Below are positions 46,272 through 56,879 of a DNA stretch of 64,000 nt, one piece after another (position 1 is the first letter of the stretch; each line of letters opens with the position of its first letter). The position numbers and the translations under genes are program-made. The stretch comes from Adiantum capillus-veneris (taxonomy: Eukaryota; Streptophyta; Polypodiopsida; Polypodiales; Pteridaceae), in the NCBI GenBank assembly GCA_014529385.2, contig CM043963.1:64848969-64912968 (forward strand), given 5' to 3'. Under the pieces are notes generated by a model, which saw only the letters and a list, made by a program, of their open reading frames with translations, made no database searches and was not told the DNA's origin.

Positions 46272-46690
46272 TTTTAGGCAGCCTCAAGAAGACCGAGGAA
46301 GAATCCAATAAATTTACTGAATGAATCCTACTTCAGATGTAACATACAGAGCCTTAAACAGCACCATTCCCTTTGATCTAGTCTTCCTTCAGTATTAACA
46401 GGTCTCATGGGCGAAATGACAAGAGGATCGCCATTGTTCTCGATAAGGAAAATAGCAGAAAACTTACAGATAATTCCCTACTTCTGCATGTGGTGAAGAA
46501 CCCAAAATGCTCCTCAGCTTATGTGATCGCACCTCCCCAATCCGTGCCGATGTGCAGACAAGGAAGCTGTGGTCTTGAGCTTCCGCAGATGAGATCTTCC
46601 TCTTTGAGAGTGTAAGGGCGATCCCAAGATCTAAATCTTCATTACGCAGGAGAATTTGCAGCGAAAGATGACCGTTTGTACTTTATAGCT
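46272..46690 (-). promoter_or_regulatory. promoter, 5' UTR and possible 5' UTR intron of the At5g19025-like gene
   Basis: The minus strand has CTATAAAGTAC at about 46679-46688, suitable for transcription starting near 46650. The leader contains a strong donor-like site (ATCT|GTAAGTTTTC at about 46467) and a pyrimidine-rich stretch ending TTCTTGAG just before the ATG. A 5' UTR intron of about 180 bases is therefore possible. This is inference from motifs only. Confidence 0.5.
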
Positions 46691-48436
46691 TGTGGGAAGT
46701 GCCCTTCCTCTCTGCGTGCAGCCGCGATCTGACCTTGTCAAGCTGCGAGCATACAACCTGCTTCATTGAGCTCCTGCGATGCGTCTGCCTCTCTGCTTTC
46801 TGCTAGAGTAATGAGGGTCCAAGTCTTGATAAACGACACGAGCTAAAAATGAACGTTCTTTGCTTTTTTGTGGTGGTTAAAAAAATTGCAAGGATACAAA
46901 TGCAAGGAAACAAGGCCTCTTATTTTGCCTTGTCCTTTAAACTGAGTGAATTGTGAAAATGTTATCACCACGTGTTGGTAAGGACCATTTGGGGTAGGGA
47001 ATGGTCGCTATAATCAGGGCGACCAGCGGAGGCCGGGAGCACTGATTATGGAATGGTCATTAAGCAACCATTCCCGGCCATCAAAGGTCCAGGGGAGTGG
47101 GGCCCAATAGTTACGTGCCACGACATGGGCGAACACTGTAGGACAAATACAATTGCGTAGATGATAAAGCAATGCCATGCAAAGTTGGCTCGTGATCTGC
47201 ATCTAGCAATTCTGGATGCTTATTTTGCAAGCAATGATTGGTGCGCAGGTTGATGGTGTCCCTTGGCCTTTCGTATGCTGGAATGGTGTGAATCTACTGG
47301 ACAACAACTGAATTCTGGATGCGTACATTATGAGTCTTGATTGGTTGCCGACTGGTTCGTTTTGCATGCTGAGCTGTCAACCATCTAGCGGCTGCAGCTA
47401 TACATTCCAAGATTTAATGGCATGCAAATGGATAGCTCAAAGGCATTGTCCCGCGACCCTTGACTTTGATGGTAGAAGCGGGTGCTCAAAGGACCAATGT
47501 ACTAATAATTATTAGGAATACCCCTACTTCTTACACATGACACATTATGCGTAAGCTGTCGCCTCGGCTGTGTTCTCACTTATCTGTGTCTTGCTACAAA
47601 TGAAGCTTCGCACATCTTAAGTAACCTTGAAATGTGTGCCTTGTAGAATTGTGGAAAATAAACCATGTATCCAATAGGGGCCCTCCAATCTCAGAAAAAT
47701 AAAAATTCTTTCAAAACATTTCAAATGCATAAGTAAAGGGTAAGCATAGGAAACGAAAAGCCCCATGCAAATGAAAAGCCTATTCATATGGAAAGTCAAA
47801 AGACATTTCGTCTCCATATGAAAGAAGAGGTCCAGTGCATTTCTTCACCATTGCCTTTCTTTTAACATTTCCTTCTCTTTAGAATTTCGTTGCACTATGT
47901 AGGTAGAGTTCCCTTGTTGTATATAAGGTGGGTGAAATCATATCGATAGGATTAAGCTATGTAAGCTTAGTGTAATTCGAACATTTGTAGATAGGATTAC
48001 ACTAAAGATAGGTTTTTTTAAATTTTTGAAATCTTTGAGTTTTCGATCTTTTAACTTTTTTTTAAAGCCATTAGGAATACCTTTTAATTTGATATGATCT
48101 TATTGTTTGTTCAAAAGATTGCAGAAAGGAATAATTCAAGGTAGCACATACCTCCTTGAGGGTACAATATAAAAGAAATAATCTCTCCAAAAAACTAGGT
48201 GCCATTATTACTTTGCACGGAACGGTTCAACTTGATTCCCAACCACTTATTATGCAGATCAAGTAATGTTATGATTGTCTTTAAGCATCACCGTGTGATC
48301 GTGATCTGTTCATGAAATTAGAACAATTACTTTTAAACATTGATTGTGAACAACAAAAGTTATCGTGTAGTTCTAATGGTTTGGTCATAGGTCTCCATGA
48401 TTTTGAAAAAATTAAAATGACATGAGAATCTACAGA

Positions 48437-48516
<80 letters not shown>

Positions 48517-49487
48517 AAGATTACTTATTTTTGTAGAGAATACAACTCCGACACTTTTCCATGTTAAAAGAAAAAGATAAATACGTTTTCATAAGATCAA
48601 AAGCACACCGTAGCAAACTTAACTTGGTTTTAAAAAGGAAAGGCGAACATCATCATGCTGGAGCCGGGACAACCTTTAGCAATGCAGCATTGGATGAAGT
48701 TGGAGCATAGATAACGTTATCCAAACAGTAGTGGTGTTGTGAGGCATCAATGCGTGAGATGATGATTGACATCTACCAAGCAGTTGGCAAGGATATAGCA
48801 CAAGCAAGCATGGGTTACATCACAATGGGAGCAAAGGCTCAAGGCTTAGTGATGTGACTAAAGCATCCATGCAAACAACATGATAAATGCAGGGAGGAGT
48901 GAGCAACCTTGATCCGATCAGGGGAGTTTGTTCATGAGTCCTTAGAGACAGAAGCATCACCCATGCTTGCATCTTGAGAAAGCTTCATGAGCAAAATTAG
49001 CGAACAATTAATGGAGAGCTTTTCTCCAACTGTTATCACGTAAGATTTTGTTTTGAATGCATGTGCAAACATGCAAGCTATTTTTGTGGGTAACCAAACA
49101 CGTGATGAAATTGTTTGCAAAAAGTGCTTTGGTTGACACATATGCCAAGTGTAGACTGTAGTAGTTTGTTGAAGGATGTAAGGTGCATGATGAGCATATG
49201 GTCTTGAAAGTCATCTCTTGAAGTGTATTGATGGCAATATGTTACCAAAAGAGGAAAGGTCAAACTATCTAGGAATATTCAAAACCATGAAGGTCAAATA
49301 GGAGGCACCTCTATAAATGTAATAAGTATGCAAAGAATTTCTTATGTGTTTTTATTTTAAGCAAATGCTAAGAGCCTGACCCTCTCCAAAATGCAATCGC
49401 TTGCACTTATGCCCTTAAGGCATGCGCTACCTATTTTCACAGATAAAAGAGAAGCCGTCTCTCAAGATGCAGCCACCTATGCAAATT
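46691..49487. other. no gene seen; upstream region of the host gene and AT-rich DNA
   Basis: 46976-47110 and 47410-47515 share weak inverted similarity (ATCAAAG...GGG blocks), too poor to call an element. A CT/AC microsatellite lies at 48440-48516. The remainder has no coding pattern. Confidence 0.45.
48440..48516. repeat. compound (CT)n(AC)n microsatellite
   Basis: About 44 bases of CT followed directly by about 34 bases of AC. Confidence 0.97.
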
Positions 49488-49708
49488 CACAAGAAGTTTT
49501 GGACAGATTCTCACAATAATTCTCACATTGTGACTTACCTTAACATCATGAGCTTCTGCGAGGAAGGCACCGCATACCTAGCTGCACCGCATACCTAGCT
49601 AGGTATGCGGGGCCTCTCGACCAGAAGCTCGTGATGTTATGCTTTGTATGAACAAAAATGAAAAAGACATCATTATCCTACATGAGAATATTTCTAAATC
49701 TTCTTGCG
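49488..49708. mobile_element. MITE copy 2, inverted relative to copy 1
   Basis: The ends are CACAAGAAG (49488) and CTTCTTGCG (49700-49708). The flanking blocks inside the ends are the reverse complement of those in 7222-7482 (for example TTTTGGACAGATTCTCACAA). The centre has GCACCGCATACCTAGCT twice, pairing with AGCTAGGTATGCGG, but lacks the GC-rich inner hairpin of copy 1. Confidence 0.7.
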
Positions 49709-50527
49709 AAAGCGATTCCTGTGTGCTAAAATGTAAGACATTGATGCAGGTAAAACAAAATTCATGATATGATTGTTAGTCATGGACTTTTGAGAAAGAA
49801 AAAGTCAAGATTTCCAACTCTATGGCCAACATATGTGCTAGTTGTGGTGTTCTTTCCAAAGCACGACAAATTTTGAATGAGTTTTCTATTCGTGAGAGCA
49901 TCTACATGTTGATTAGTATGTATTTTGATGAGTGAGATGCATTGCACGTCCTTAACGACCATCCTCTGTAGAGTGGCACCTCTTTGATCACACTTCTTAC
50001 ATAGGATATATTTTTTTAATGCAACCAAACAAAAACAAGGGGCAAAAGAAAAGCAATGCGTAGAGGTGGCATGTGATCACATCTTTTGTTGTATTAGGGG
50101 ATGAGAGCATCAAGCACTTGAGGGACTCTTTACACCTCTTGAAAATTCTATTGCCTCTCAATGTTCCCTACTAGAAGAGGTCCAAAACCAAGTCAAAGTG
50201 CAAGGAGACATTATACTCTCTATTTGGGTGGGGACACAAGCTCGTGAAGCTTCTTATAAGGTAAATACTTTAGAGTAATCAAAAATAGAAAGACATTTGA
50301 GACGAGGATATTGTATTTGTTGTTGTGCAAACCGTTCCATGAGAAGTGTTGCTTACGGTTGGGGAGAAAATAAAGTCCAAAACAAATAAAGTTATTGGGT
50401 AGACTTATATTAGCTTGATGATTATGGAGACAAGGCATGCCCACATTCTAGGGGATCAAATTGGTTTGATACAAATCCGAGTGGAGCAGCAAATAAAAGG
50501 TCAAAAGTGATGCTTATAGTTGAGGAG

Positions 50528-50835
50528 AAAGCAAACTCCTTAAAGGATTAACCTTTGGACTATTTGCATGGGAATGGAGCGAGCCACTCACTCCACATCA
50601 TTGAACTTTCTCAACACAACAGCTCCATCGTGACCACAAGCCTACCACTAAAGTTGCATTAGTACCCTTTGTGACCTAAGTCTGTTGCCAATAAAGAAAG
50701 TAACTTCACAAAGGATAGAACTCTAGACTATTTTTCCATGGGAATGGAAGAAGCCCCTCACTCCACATCATTGAGCTTTAATGAGCACAACAGCTACATC
50801 ATGACCACAAGCCTACCTCTAAACTTGCAATAGTT
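50528..50835. repeat. imperfect tandem duplication, unit about 168 bp
   Basis: Both copies contain CACTCCACATCATTGA(A/G)CTTT and GACCACAAGCCTACC in the same spacing (about 50528-50661 and 50696-50835). Confidence 0.85.
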
Positions 50836-50949
50836 CTGTAGTTGCTAAATGGTGACACTAAAGTGAGTTTGAAGGCACATTGGTATAAATAGTTTCTGGC
50901 CTCAATGGACGGATCATTACAAATAAAAGTTCTATGACCCATGTGATGG

Positions 50950-51071
50950 GTGAAAGGGCGGTGGTAATGCGTGCGCTAGTCTCCACCCAGCCGTGCTATC
51001 TTATAGCCTCCCCCTAGCGTACACCATGTCCGGTCGTGCCGGTGGCCTTGCTCAGAGGACCCATGTCCTTA
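50950..51071 (-). repeat. 3' LTR of element J, truncated
   Basis: It matches 55588-55711 nearly base for base. Similarity stops at 50950, so only the first about 120 bases of the LTR (element orientation) remain here. Confidence 0.8.
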
Positions 51072-51087
51072 GATTCCCCCCCCTTTG
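51072..51087 (-). promoter_or_regulatory. polypurine tract of element J
   Basis: The minus strand reads AAAGGGGGGGGAATC directly before the LTR start. Confidence 0.65.
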
Positions 51088-51089
51088 GA

Positions 51090-51260
51090 GAATCGTTTTT
51101 GTCTTCGAACATGAACGTAGGAAAACGTTTCTTAACTGCGAAGACATTCTCCCATGTAGAACCTTCTTCGGGTCTATCTAGCCATTTTACCAACACCTAT
51201 CGTCTGACATGATGTCTGGTGCGAAGCTCATGAGAATCCAAAATCTTTTCGGGCTCATGA
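51090..51260 (-). pseudogene. element J chromodomain
   Basis: The minus strand reads PEKILDSHELRTRHHVRR, one stop codon, then VLVKWLDRPEEGSTWENVFA and FPTFMFEDKN. This is the chromodomain pattern of plant chromoviruses, which guides integration toward particular chromatin. The stop at about 51197 falls between the first and second strands. Confidence 0.75.
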
Positions 51261-51367
51261 GGAATGCTTGGCGGTTCGATAAGGTCAACTAACACACTTG
51301 TGTCAATGACGTTATCATTCTGTCCTAGCTGTTTTCGTAAACGGCTAACATGAAAAACATGATGAAC

Positions 51368-52290
51368 TCATGAGTGCTCTAGGAGAGCTAACTTATAGGC
51401 CACTTGACCTATACGTTTGAGAATGGTAAATGATCCACAATAGCGTGGTGAAAGTTTAGCAACTTTTCCCGTCTTCAGATTTTCTGAATGCTCCGGAACT
51501 TCGAGGAAAACCTTGTCTCCTTCTTTGAAAGTAGCAAGGCAACGATGCTCATCTGCGTACTTCTTATATCGATCTTGAGCTTGCTTAACATTCTGTCGAG
51601 CAACTCGAAGCATGTCAAAATGGTCTTGGAGAAAATCCTTCACTTGTTGTATCTTCTCCTTAGCCAACCCCACCGTAACGGGTGATCGAGGTTGAAATCC
51701 ATATAAAAACATAAATGGACTAAACCCTGTAGTCACATGCTTTGAACTATTATAAGCAAATTCCAATATAGGTAAGTAGTCTTCCCAATTGGTTTGCTTC
51801 TTGCTAACATACGCTCGTAGCATATCCTCTAGCACTTGATTAACTCTTTCTGTTTGACCATCCGTTTCTGGATGATCAGTTGTACTTAGATTAAGTTTAC
51901 TTTCCAACTTTTGGAACACAGCTCTCCAGAAGTGATTATCGAACTTTCGATCACTGTCACTAATGATACTAGTTGGAAGATTGTAGAGTTTATATATATG
52001 CTCTACAAATAGACGTGCTAATTCTGGTGTCTTAACCATAGTCTTAATGGGAATGAATCGATCCATCTTTGTGAGACGGTCTACAATTACCCAAATGGCA
52101 TCATGGCCACGATTTGTAGTAGGTATTCCTACTACAAAATCCATAGAGATACTCTCCCACTTACCTTGTGGAATCTCTAAGGATGTAAAAGGCCACCTAC
52201 TTTGAGGCGCTCTGCCTTATTAACTTGGCATTGTTGGCAGTTTAGTACGTACTCTTGAACATTATAATGTAAGCCTAGCCAATAAAATTG
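51368..52290 (-). pseudogene. element J integrase
   Basis: The core block is 258 open codons: MDFVVGIPTTNRGHDAIWVI (Asp), SIISDSDRKFDNHFW (Asp) and DHPETDGQTERVNQVLED (Glu), so the DDE triad is complete. The C-terminal module has SPRYCGSFTILKRIGQVAYK. The zinc finger upstream is degraded but keeps CQQCQVNK at about 52225-52250. Frames differ between finger and core (break near 52150-52200). Confidence 0.85.
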
Positions 52291-52298
52291 CCGTCGAA

Positions 52299-52712
52299 CT
52301 AAGGCATACGTCTTACGAATACCTGGATGACCAGCACTTGGACCATCTGACACTCAAATAATATTTGGCGCCTAGTGTCTGAGTCCTTTGGCACACATAC
52401 TCTATCTTTGTGGTGTAAGTGGCCATCATCAATGGAAAAGTTCTTCCATCGCTTAAGCTCTTTCTGAGTAGGGGTGGAGCTCTGTGTGTTGGAGTTTTCA
52501 TCTGCGCATGCAGAGACATGTTGATCTGGCTGTTCAAAGACATGTGAGTGTGAGAGATCCCTTTTTAAAACTGCACTCCACACTTTAGCATATGATTGAT
52601 CGTGTGCACACTTGTCACGTAATGACTCCAAAAATCCACTCTTTAGTTCCGTGAAAGCAAGTGAATTAATCGGAGGCATCCGACTTAGTGCATCCGCTAC
52701 TACATCTCAACC
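52299..52712 (-). pseudogene. element J end of RNase H and RNase H-integrase spacer
   Basis: VADALSR, the usual last motif of chromoviral RNase H, occurs at about 52685-52703, followed by MPPINSLAFTELKSGFLESL and FSIDDGHLHHKDRVCVPKDS, the spacer before the integrase zinc finger. Everything before VADALSR, including the RNase H active site, is missing. Confidence 0.72.
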
Positions 52713-53119
52713 TCCTTGGCTTCTTTAGCACTCATACAATAAGGTGGTTTACTCACCGGTTTAGTGCCTGGCAAGACATCTATGCCATGATGCACATCAC
52801 GTGTAGCGGGTAAACCCGGTGGTAAATCACTTGAGAACACATCACTATACTCAGTGAGTAAGTGAGTTAACTTTTTCTGTGCAAAAGGAGAAAGTAAACT
52901 AGAGTTATGTTGGGATGGAGAATCTTGTAATTCATGTAATGTTTGTTTTACAACAGTTGCATGTTGCTCTATAGAATCAAAATTGAGAGCACTTTGCTCG
53001 TTAAATTTGTTAACACTTTGTTTATCAGTAGAATTCATTGCACTTTGCATACCATTACTAGAATTCACCGCACTTTGCTCTTGAGTATTCACAAGACTTG
53101 GAGACAAGCAGTAACACAA
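52713..53119 (-). pseudogene. element J pre-RT linker, ends at the deletion junction
   Basis: The block ends VFSSDLPPGLPATRDVHHGI then LPGTKPVSKPPYCMSAKEAK and EVEM, the exact sequence that leads into RT fingers in chromoviruses. The next motif in the DNA is the end of RNase H, so the RT palm (FxDD) and thumb are absent. The upstream part is Ser/Asn/Gln-rich (EQSAVNSSNGMQSAMNS), a repeat-like linker. Confidence 0.75.
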
Positions 53120-53134
53120 AAAGACTTCATCTAT

Positions 53135-53830
53135 TTAATCTGCTTTCTGCAAAATAGAAAGCTCGGTTGTACATATAAGAGGTGGAGATGGTATATTTTT
53201 CTCACCAAGCAAAAGCACATGTTTACCATTGGCCATAAAGGATAAGGAGTTGTGTTCATAACTAGTGTGCAATGTGTTTCCTAAACCATGCAGCCACTCC
53301 CGTCCTAAAACTACATCAGCACGGTCCATGTTCATAACTTGGAAGTCAAGGGTTATCGTATGATCTTGAACAATAAGCTCAACCCCTTGAACTACCGTGT
53401 CCCATACTTCTTTATCATTCCTAGACATTTGCTCCACCACATAGTTGTGAGAGCAGGGAGTCTGTGTAAGCTTCAATTTCTTGACTAGCTTATAGTTCAA
53501 GAAGTTATGAGTTGCACCATCATCCACTAAAATACGAACACGTTGTTCGTTAATAGTGCCATGCATGCGAATCGAATCATGGGGGCCAAAGGTGGGCTGC
53601 CACATTGAAGCAGGAACACGACACTTGTGTTTTTTTTCCATATGAAGAACCTCTACAGCACAATATTTAGGAGATAAATCTAATGTGAGGCGTTGCACCG
53701 TGTGCATGGCCTTTTCTTTGCCTTGCAAAAGAGGACAATCTTTCTTGTTATGTTGGTCCAAAAGACATCTAAAACACAAACTGTGTTTCTTTGCACACTC
53801 AAAATCAGCAGTGCTGAGAGACCCACGCGG
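53135..53830 (-). pseudogene. element J zinc knuckle and protease
   Basis: The zinc knuckle is CFRCLLDQHNKKDCP (CX2CX4HX4C pattern intact). The retropepsin region reads RILVDDGATHNFLNYKLVKK, with Asp-Asp-Gly instead of D-S/T-G, then NMDRADVVLGREWLHGLG. The open block is 214 codons. The protease would release gag and pol parts; the altered triplet makes its activity doubtful. Confidence 0.78.
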
Positions 53831-53836
53831 AGTATC

Positions 53837-54857
53837 TCATGATTGCTTAGGCTTCTTAGCCTCTTGTGGGCGTGGAGAGTTAGATTGTCTCTTATTCCCC
53901 TTGGAACATGTGGGAGATCTACCCCGCCATTGGCTCTTAGCCACATTGCTCTTAGCAAAAGTATTCTTAGAGTAGGAAACATTTTCTTTCCTCTCTTGGT
54001 CATCATCATATCTTTGGGCATGACCGATAGCTTCTTCCAAAGTTTTTGGATGTTGGGTCTTGACATGAAGACGATAGTCTTTGTCAAGACCCCTATTAAA
54101 ACCCCGTATCTTTTGGAATTCATCTAGACCTTCTAGTTTTAATATGATTTCTCGATAGTTCGAAAGATACTGTGTGAGAGAGAGGCCAGACATGCGGCAT
54201 TCATCCCATGCTAACCAATTCTTATCTTCTTCATTGGAGTCCAAAAACTCTGGAGAAAGAAGCTTGAAACACAGCCCAAGACGGAGGACGAACATCTATT
54301 GGAAATGTCATCCACCACTTATAGGCCTTGCCTTTAAGAGATAGACTTGTTTCCACAACCGTCTTTATAGCCGGGGTGTGTTTCAATCTATGAATATCAC
54401 TCCATTTGTGTAAGAACGTATTGACCGCATCCTTGTCATGATCATGCTCTTCCCAGTGAAACTCGGGAATGGTGATATTCTTAAGTAATGCATTCCTACC
54501 TTCTGCATCTTCTGCAGCACTTGTCTCTTGGACTCCTTGAGTCCAAGAGACACGAGCTTGGTTCCCTTGAACCGTGCCACTTGTGGCTCCTTGAGTCGTC
54601 TATGAATTCATAAATTTTACAAGTAACTACATAAGATTGGTAACATTTGCATTGAGTGCAGAGAGGTTGCTTTCAAGTACGCTTTGGCGATGTTCCGAAG
54701 TCTTGAAAAAAGCCATATCTACAAGCCCATGATCTCCTAGATCATCATCATCATGCATATTAGTGTCAGCAGTACCCGTGGTGCACTTATTTTGATATAC
54801 GTGCTCAAAATCAAACGTGTATATAGGTGGGATATCCTCACTGGCCATGGTAAACAC
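53837..54857 (-). pseudogene. element J gag
   Basis: It starts near 54842-54857 (MASEDIPPIYTFDFEHVYQN). The middle part at 54580-54383 has ISPFPSFTGKS in one frame and IPEFHWEEHDHDKDAVNTFL in another. The gag core at 54260-53840 reads FLDSNEEDKNWLAWDECRMS, YLSNYREIILKLEGLDEFQK and GFNRGLDKDYRLHVKTQHPK, followed by a basic tail. Two or three frameshifts occur. Confidence 0.75.
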
Positions 54858-55711
54858 ACACTAATGCAAAGAGAGAGAAAAAAATGACAACTTGTACCTT
54901 GAGAAATTGAAGTCTTTGTGTTTTGTATGCTCCGCAATTTGCATTGCATGTGAACCTCGCCTTACGAAAATTTGAGCGCTTCACTTGTCGTTCGTTGTAA
55001 GAACACCTTTGATGATTCTTCACAAAAACCCGTCGTTTTTGTGAAGGCTTTTGTTCACTTTGATGCTACCTCCTTGAGGAAAAAAGAATTTTTGGAGGAA
55101 AACTTGCCTTCCTCCAAGAAGTGAAAAGGAAGGGTGAAGCTACTTCCTTGAAGTTTGAAGCTTTCCCTTTCCTTCTAGTTTTCCTTTCAACACAAGTAGG
55201 CTATCTTTCCTTGATATACACAACAAGGGTCAATAGCTTGATGGTAAAGTGTTGGCCTCTTACTCTAATGGAGTGGGTTTAACCCACCTTCATGCTAGGG
55301 TTAAGCAGGCCTTCCTACGCGTGTACCCAACAGTACCAATGAAAGTCGAAAGCTTTCGGAGCCTCGGTGTTGTTGAGTTGCCGATCGAGTTTGCCTTGGT
55401 CACCCGTTGTGGAGGGTGTAGATGGGGTTGTCGATGTTTGTCCACACGTTGCGTACAGGAAAATGTGCCTATCTTCTTTTGTTGCACAGCGGAGACGTTG
55501 CTGTCTGCGGAACGTGGGAGAGAAGCAGGACATCGCACGCACATGCAACCCGCTTTTCGCCTCCTCCAAAAAATAGTTCGGATACGAGTGAAAGGGCGGT
55601 GGTAATACGTGTTCTAGTCTCCACCCAACCGTGCTATCTTATAGCCTCCCCCTAGCATACACATTGTCCGGCCGTGCCGGTGGCCTTGCCCATAGGACCC
55701 ATGTCCTTACA
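54858..55711 (-). repeat. leader and 5' LTR of element J, with hairpins and a tRNA-like stretch
   Basis: The outer LTR end is plus-strand CA at 55711. The inner end and primer-binding site were not found, so the LTR/leader border is unknown. It contains a perfect hairpin at 55018-55046 (12-bp stem, loop CCGTC), a second at about 55092-55118 and the tRNA-like stretch at 55227-55291. Confidence 0.55.
55227..55291 (+). other. tRNA-derived (SINE-head-like) sequence
   Basis: TAGCTTGATGG at 55234-55244 fits the polymerase III A box. GTGGGTTTAACCCAC at 55273-55287 fits a T-arm and B box shortened by about two loop bases. Spacing suits a tRNA. The acceptor stem does not pair, so this is not a functional tRNA gene. 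It may be the head of a SINE or a decayed tRNA copy inside the LTR. Confidence 0.3.
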
Positions 55712-56632
55712 ATGGGTGTGTTTAATAATTCACACATGTTGTAAGCTAAGGGGGGAAACCAAAGATGTTTGCATAGGAAAGGTTAGGATATGCTTATTAA
55801 GCCTTTTGGGTGTAGACAACTGCCTATCCCCCTCTTGTGTTGCATTGATTGGGTGCCAAGTGAATTGGAGAGTTGGAACCATTTTGAGCTTTTGTATTAC
55901 ATCCACTTTCAGTCTTGCACATGCCTACATGCAACACTTGCTACCATCTTGTTAATCCATTGCTAGAAGTATAGATAATCCCTTCCTACAACTATCGATA
56001 ATCCATCTTGCTACCCAAGATGGATTATCTATAGTTGTAGCAAGATCGTCCTGATGCCACCATTTTGTAAACTTGAAGGTAATGAATTCTCCCATATGCA
56101 TTATACATTTTTAAAAAGTGACCCTTCCACAGTGAAGGAGATCAAGCATATAGTGACCCTTCAATAGTGAGGAAGCAAGTATTTGGGGGAGAGGCATGTT
56201 CCCTATGGCTTATAGAAACTAGGTGAGGATGGTGTCATCTCTCCATCATACTAATGTGTGGTCACACGCATGCAAGCACATACTTCATTTCACATTATCT
56301 TCTCAAGACCATATCTATAGATTTGCGTTCCTGTATACTAACTCCTAAATTTTCCAATCTTGTGAGGTTTGCACCATCATGAAACCCTATGTGAGCTCCT
56401 TGCATCAAATCTCCAACACACAATTCAAATATACTACTATCCTTTTCTCGAAATGAAGCTCACTCAATCTCAAGGTACACACCTACATCTTCACAATTTA
56501 TTGAATTGTCCACAATTGTTCTAATATCACTTGCAGGTTCAAAATGCCACATAATCATGGCACACTAGCTCAATTTGCATGGCAACCTCTATGACCACTT
56601 CTCTACATAGAAACCTGAGTTCTCAGCATGGA

Positions 56633-56635
<3 letters not shown>
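55712..56635. other. no gene seen; contains a long hairpin
   Basis: AT-rich sequence with one strong hairpin at 55986-56040. No coding pattern was found. Confidence 0.45.
55986..56040. repeat. hairpin with 25-bp arms, one mismatch
   Basis: The arms are 55986-56010 and 56016-56040 with the five-base loop CTACC. Twenty-four of 25 positions pair. No known family was recognised. It could be a small foldback repeat or a microRNA-like precursor. Confidence 0.85.

Positions 56636-56701
<66 letters not shown>
56636..56701. repeat. (TC)n microsatellite, 66 bp
   Basis: Uninterrupted TC dinucleotides. Confidence 0.97.
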
Positions 56702-56704
<3 letters not shown>

Positions 56705-56879
56705 CTTTGTATATGCACTTTTGTCCTTGGACGAAGGGGTGGGGAAGGCTAGGAAACCCCCCTCTGTAAGATGGGAGGAGTCAAGAGAGATACATGGGCC
56801 AGCGAGTGTGAAGGGGATGAACAAGGTGAGTACAGGGGTCAGAGCAGGTGGATGAGGATTGTTTCAAGTTGGAAAAGTT

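Larger units (their letters stand above)
50950..55711 (-). mobile_element. chromovirus J with RT and RNase H deleted
   Basis: The minus-strand order is 5' LTR, gag, zinc knuckle, protease, pre-RT linker, end of RNase H, integrase, chromodomain, polypurine tract, and the start of the 3' LTR. The whole RT and nearly all of RNase H are missing at about 52705. Both LTR starts share TAAGGACATGGGTCC. The copy could move only with RT supplied by a relative. Confidence 0.85.

Noticed and set aside
46976-47520. Possible terminal inverted repeats of a transposon near the host gene
   Set aside because: Only short, gapped similarity (ATCAAAG...GGG) between 47040-47110 and the reverse complement of 47410-47515; no target duplication.
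24520-49000. Search for CRISPR-like arrays among the regular short repeats
   Set aside because: The repeats are microsatellites or minisatellites without unique spacers, and the genome is eukaryotic.
55227-55291. A functional tRNA gene
   Set aside because: The acceptor stem does not pair and the T-loop is two bases short; kept only as a tRNA-derived stretch.
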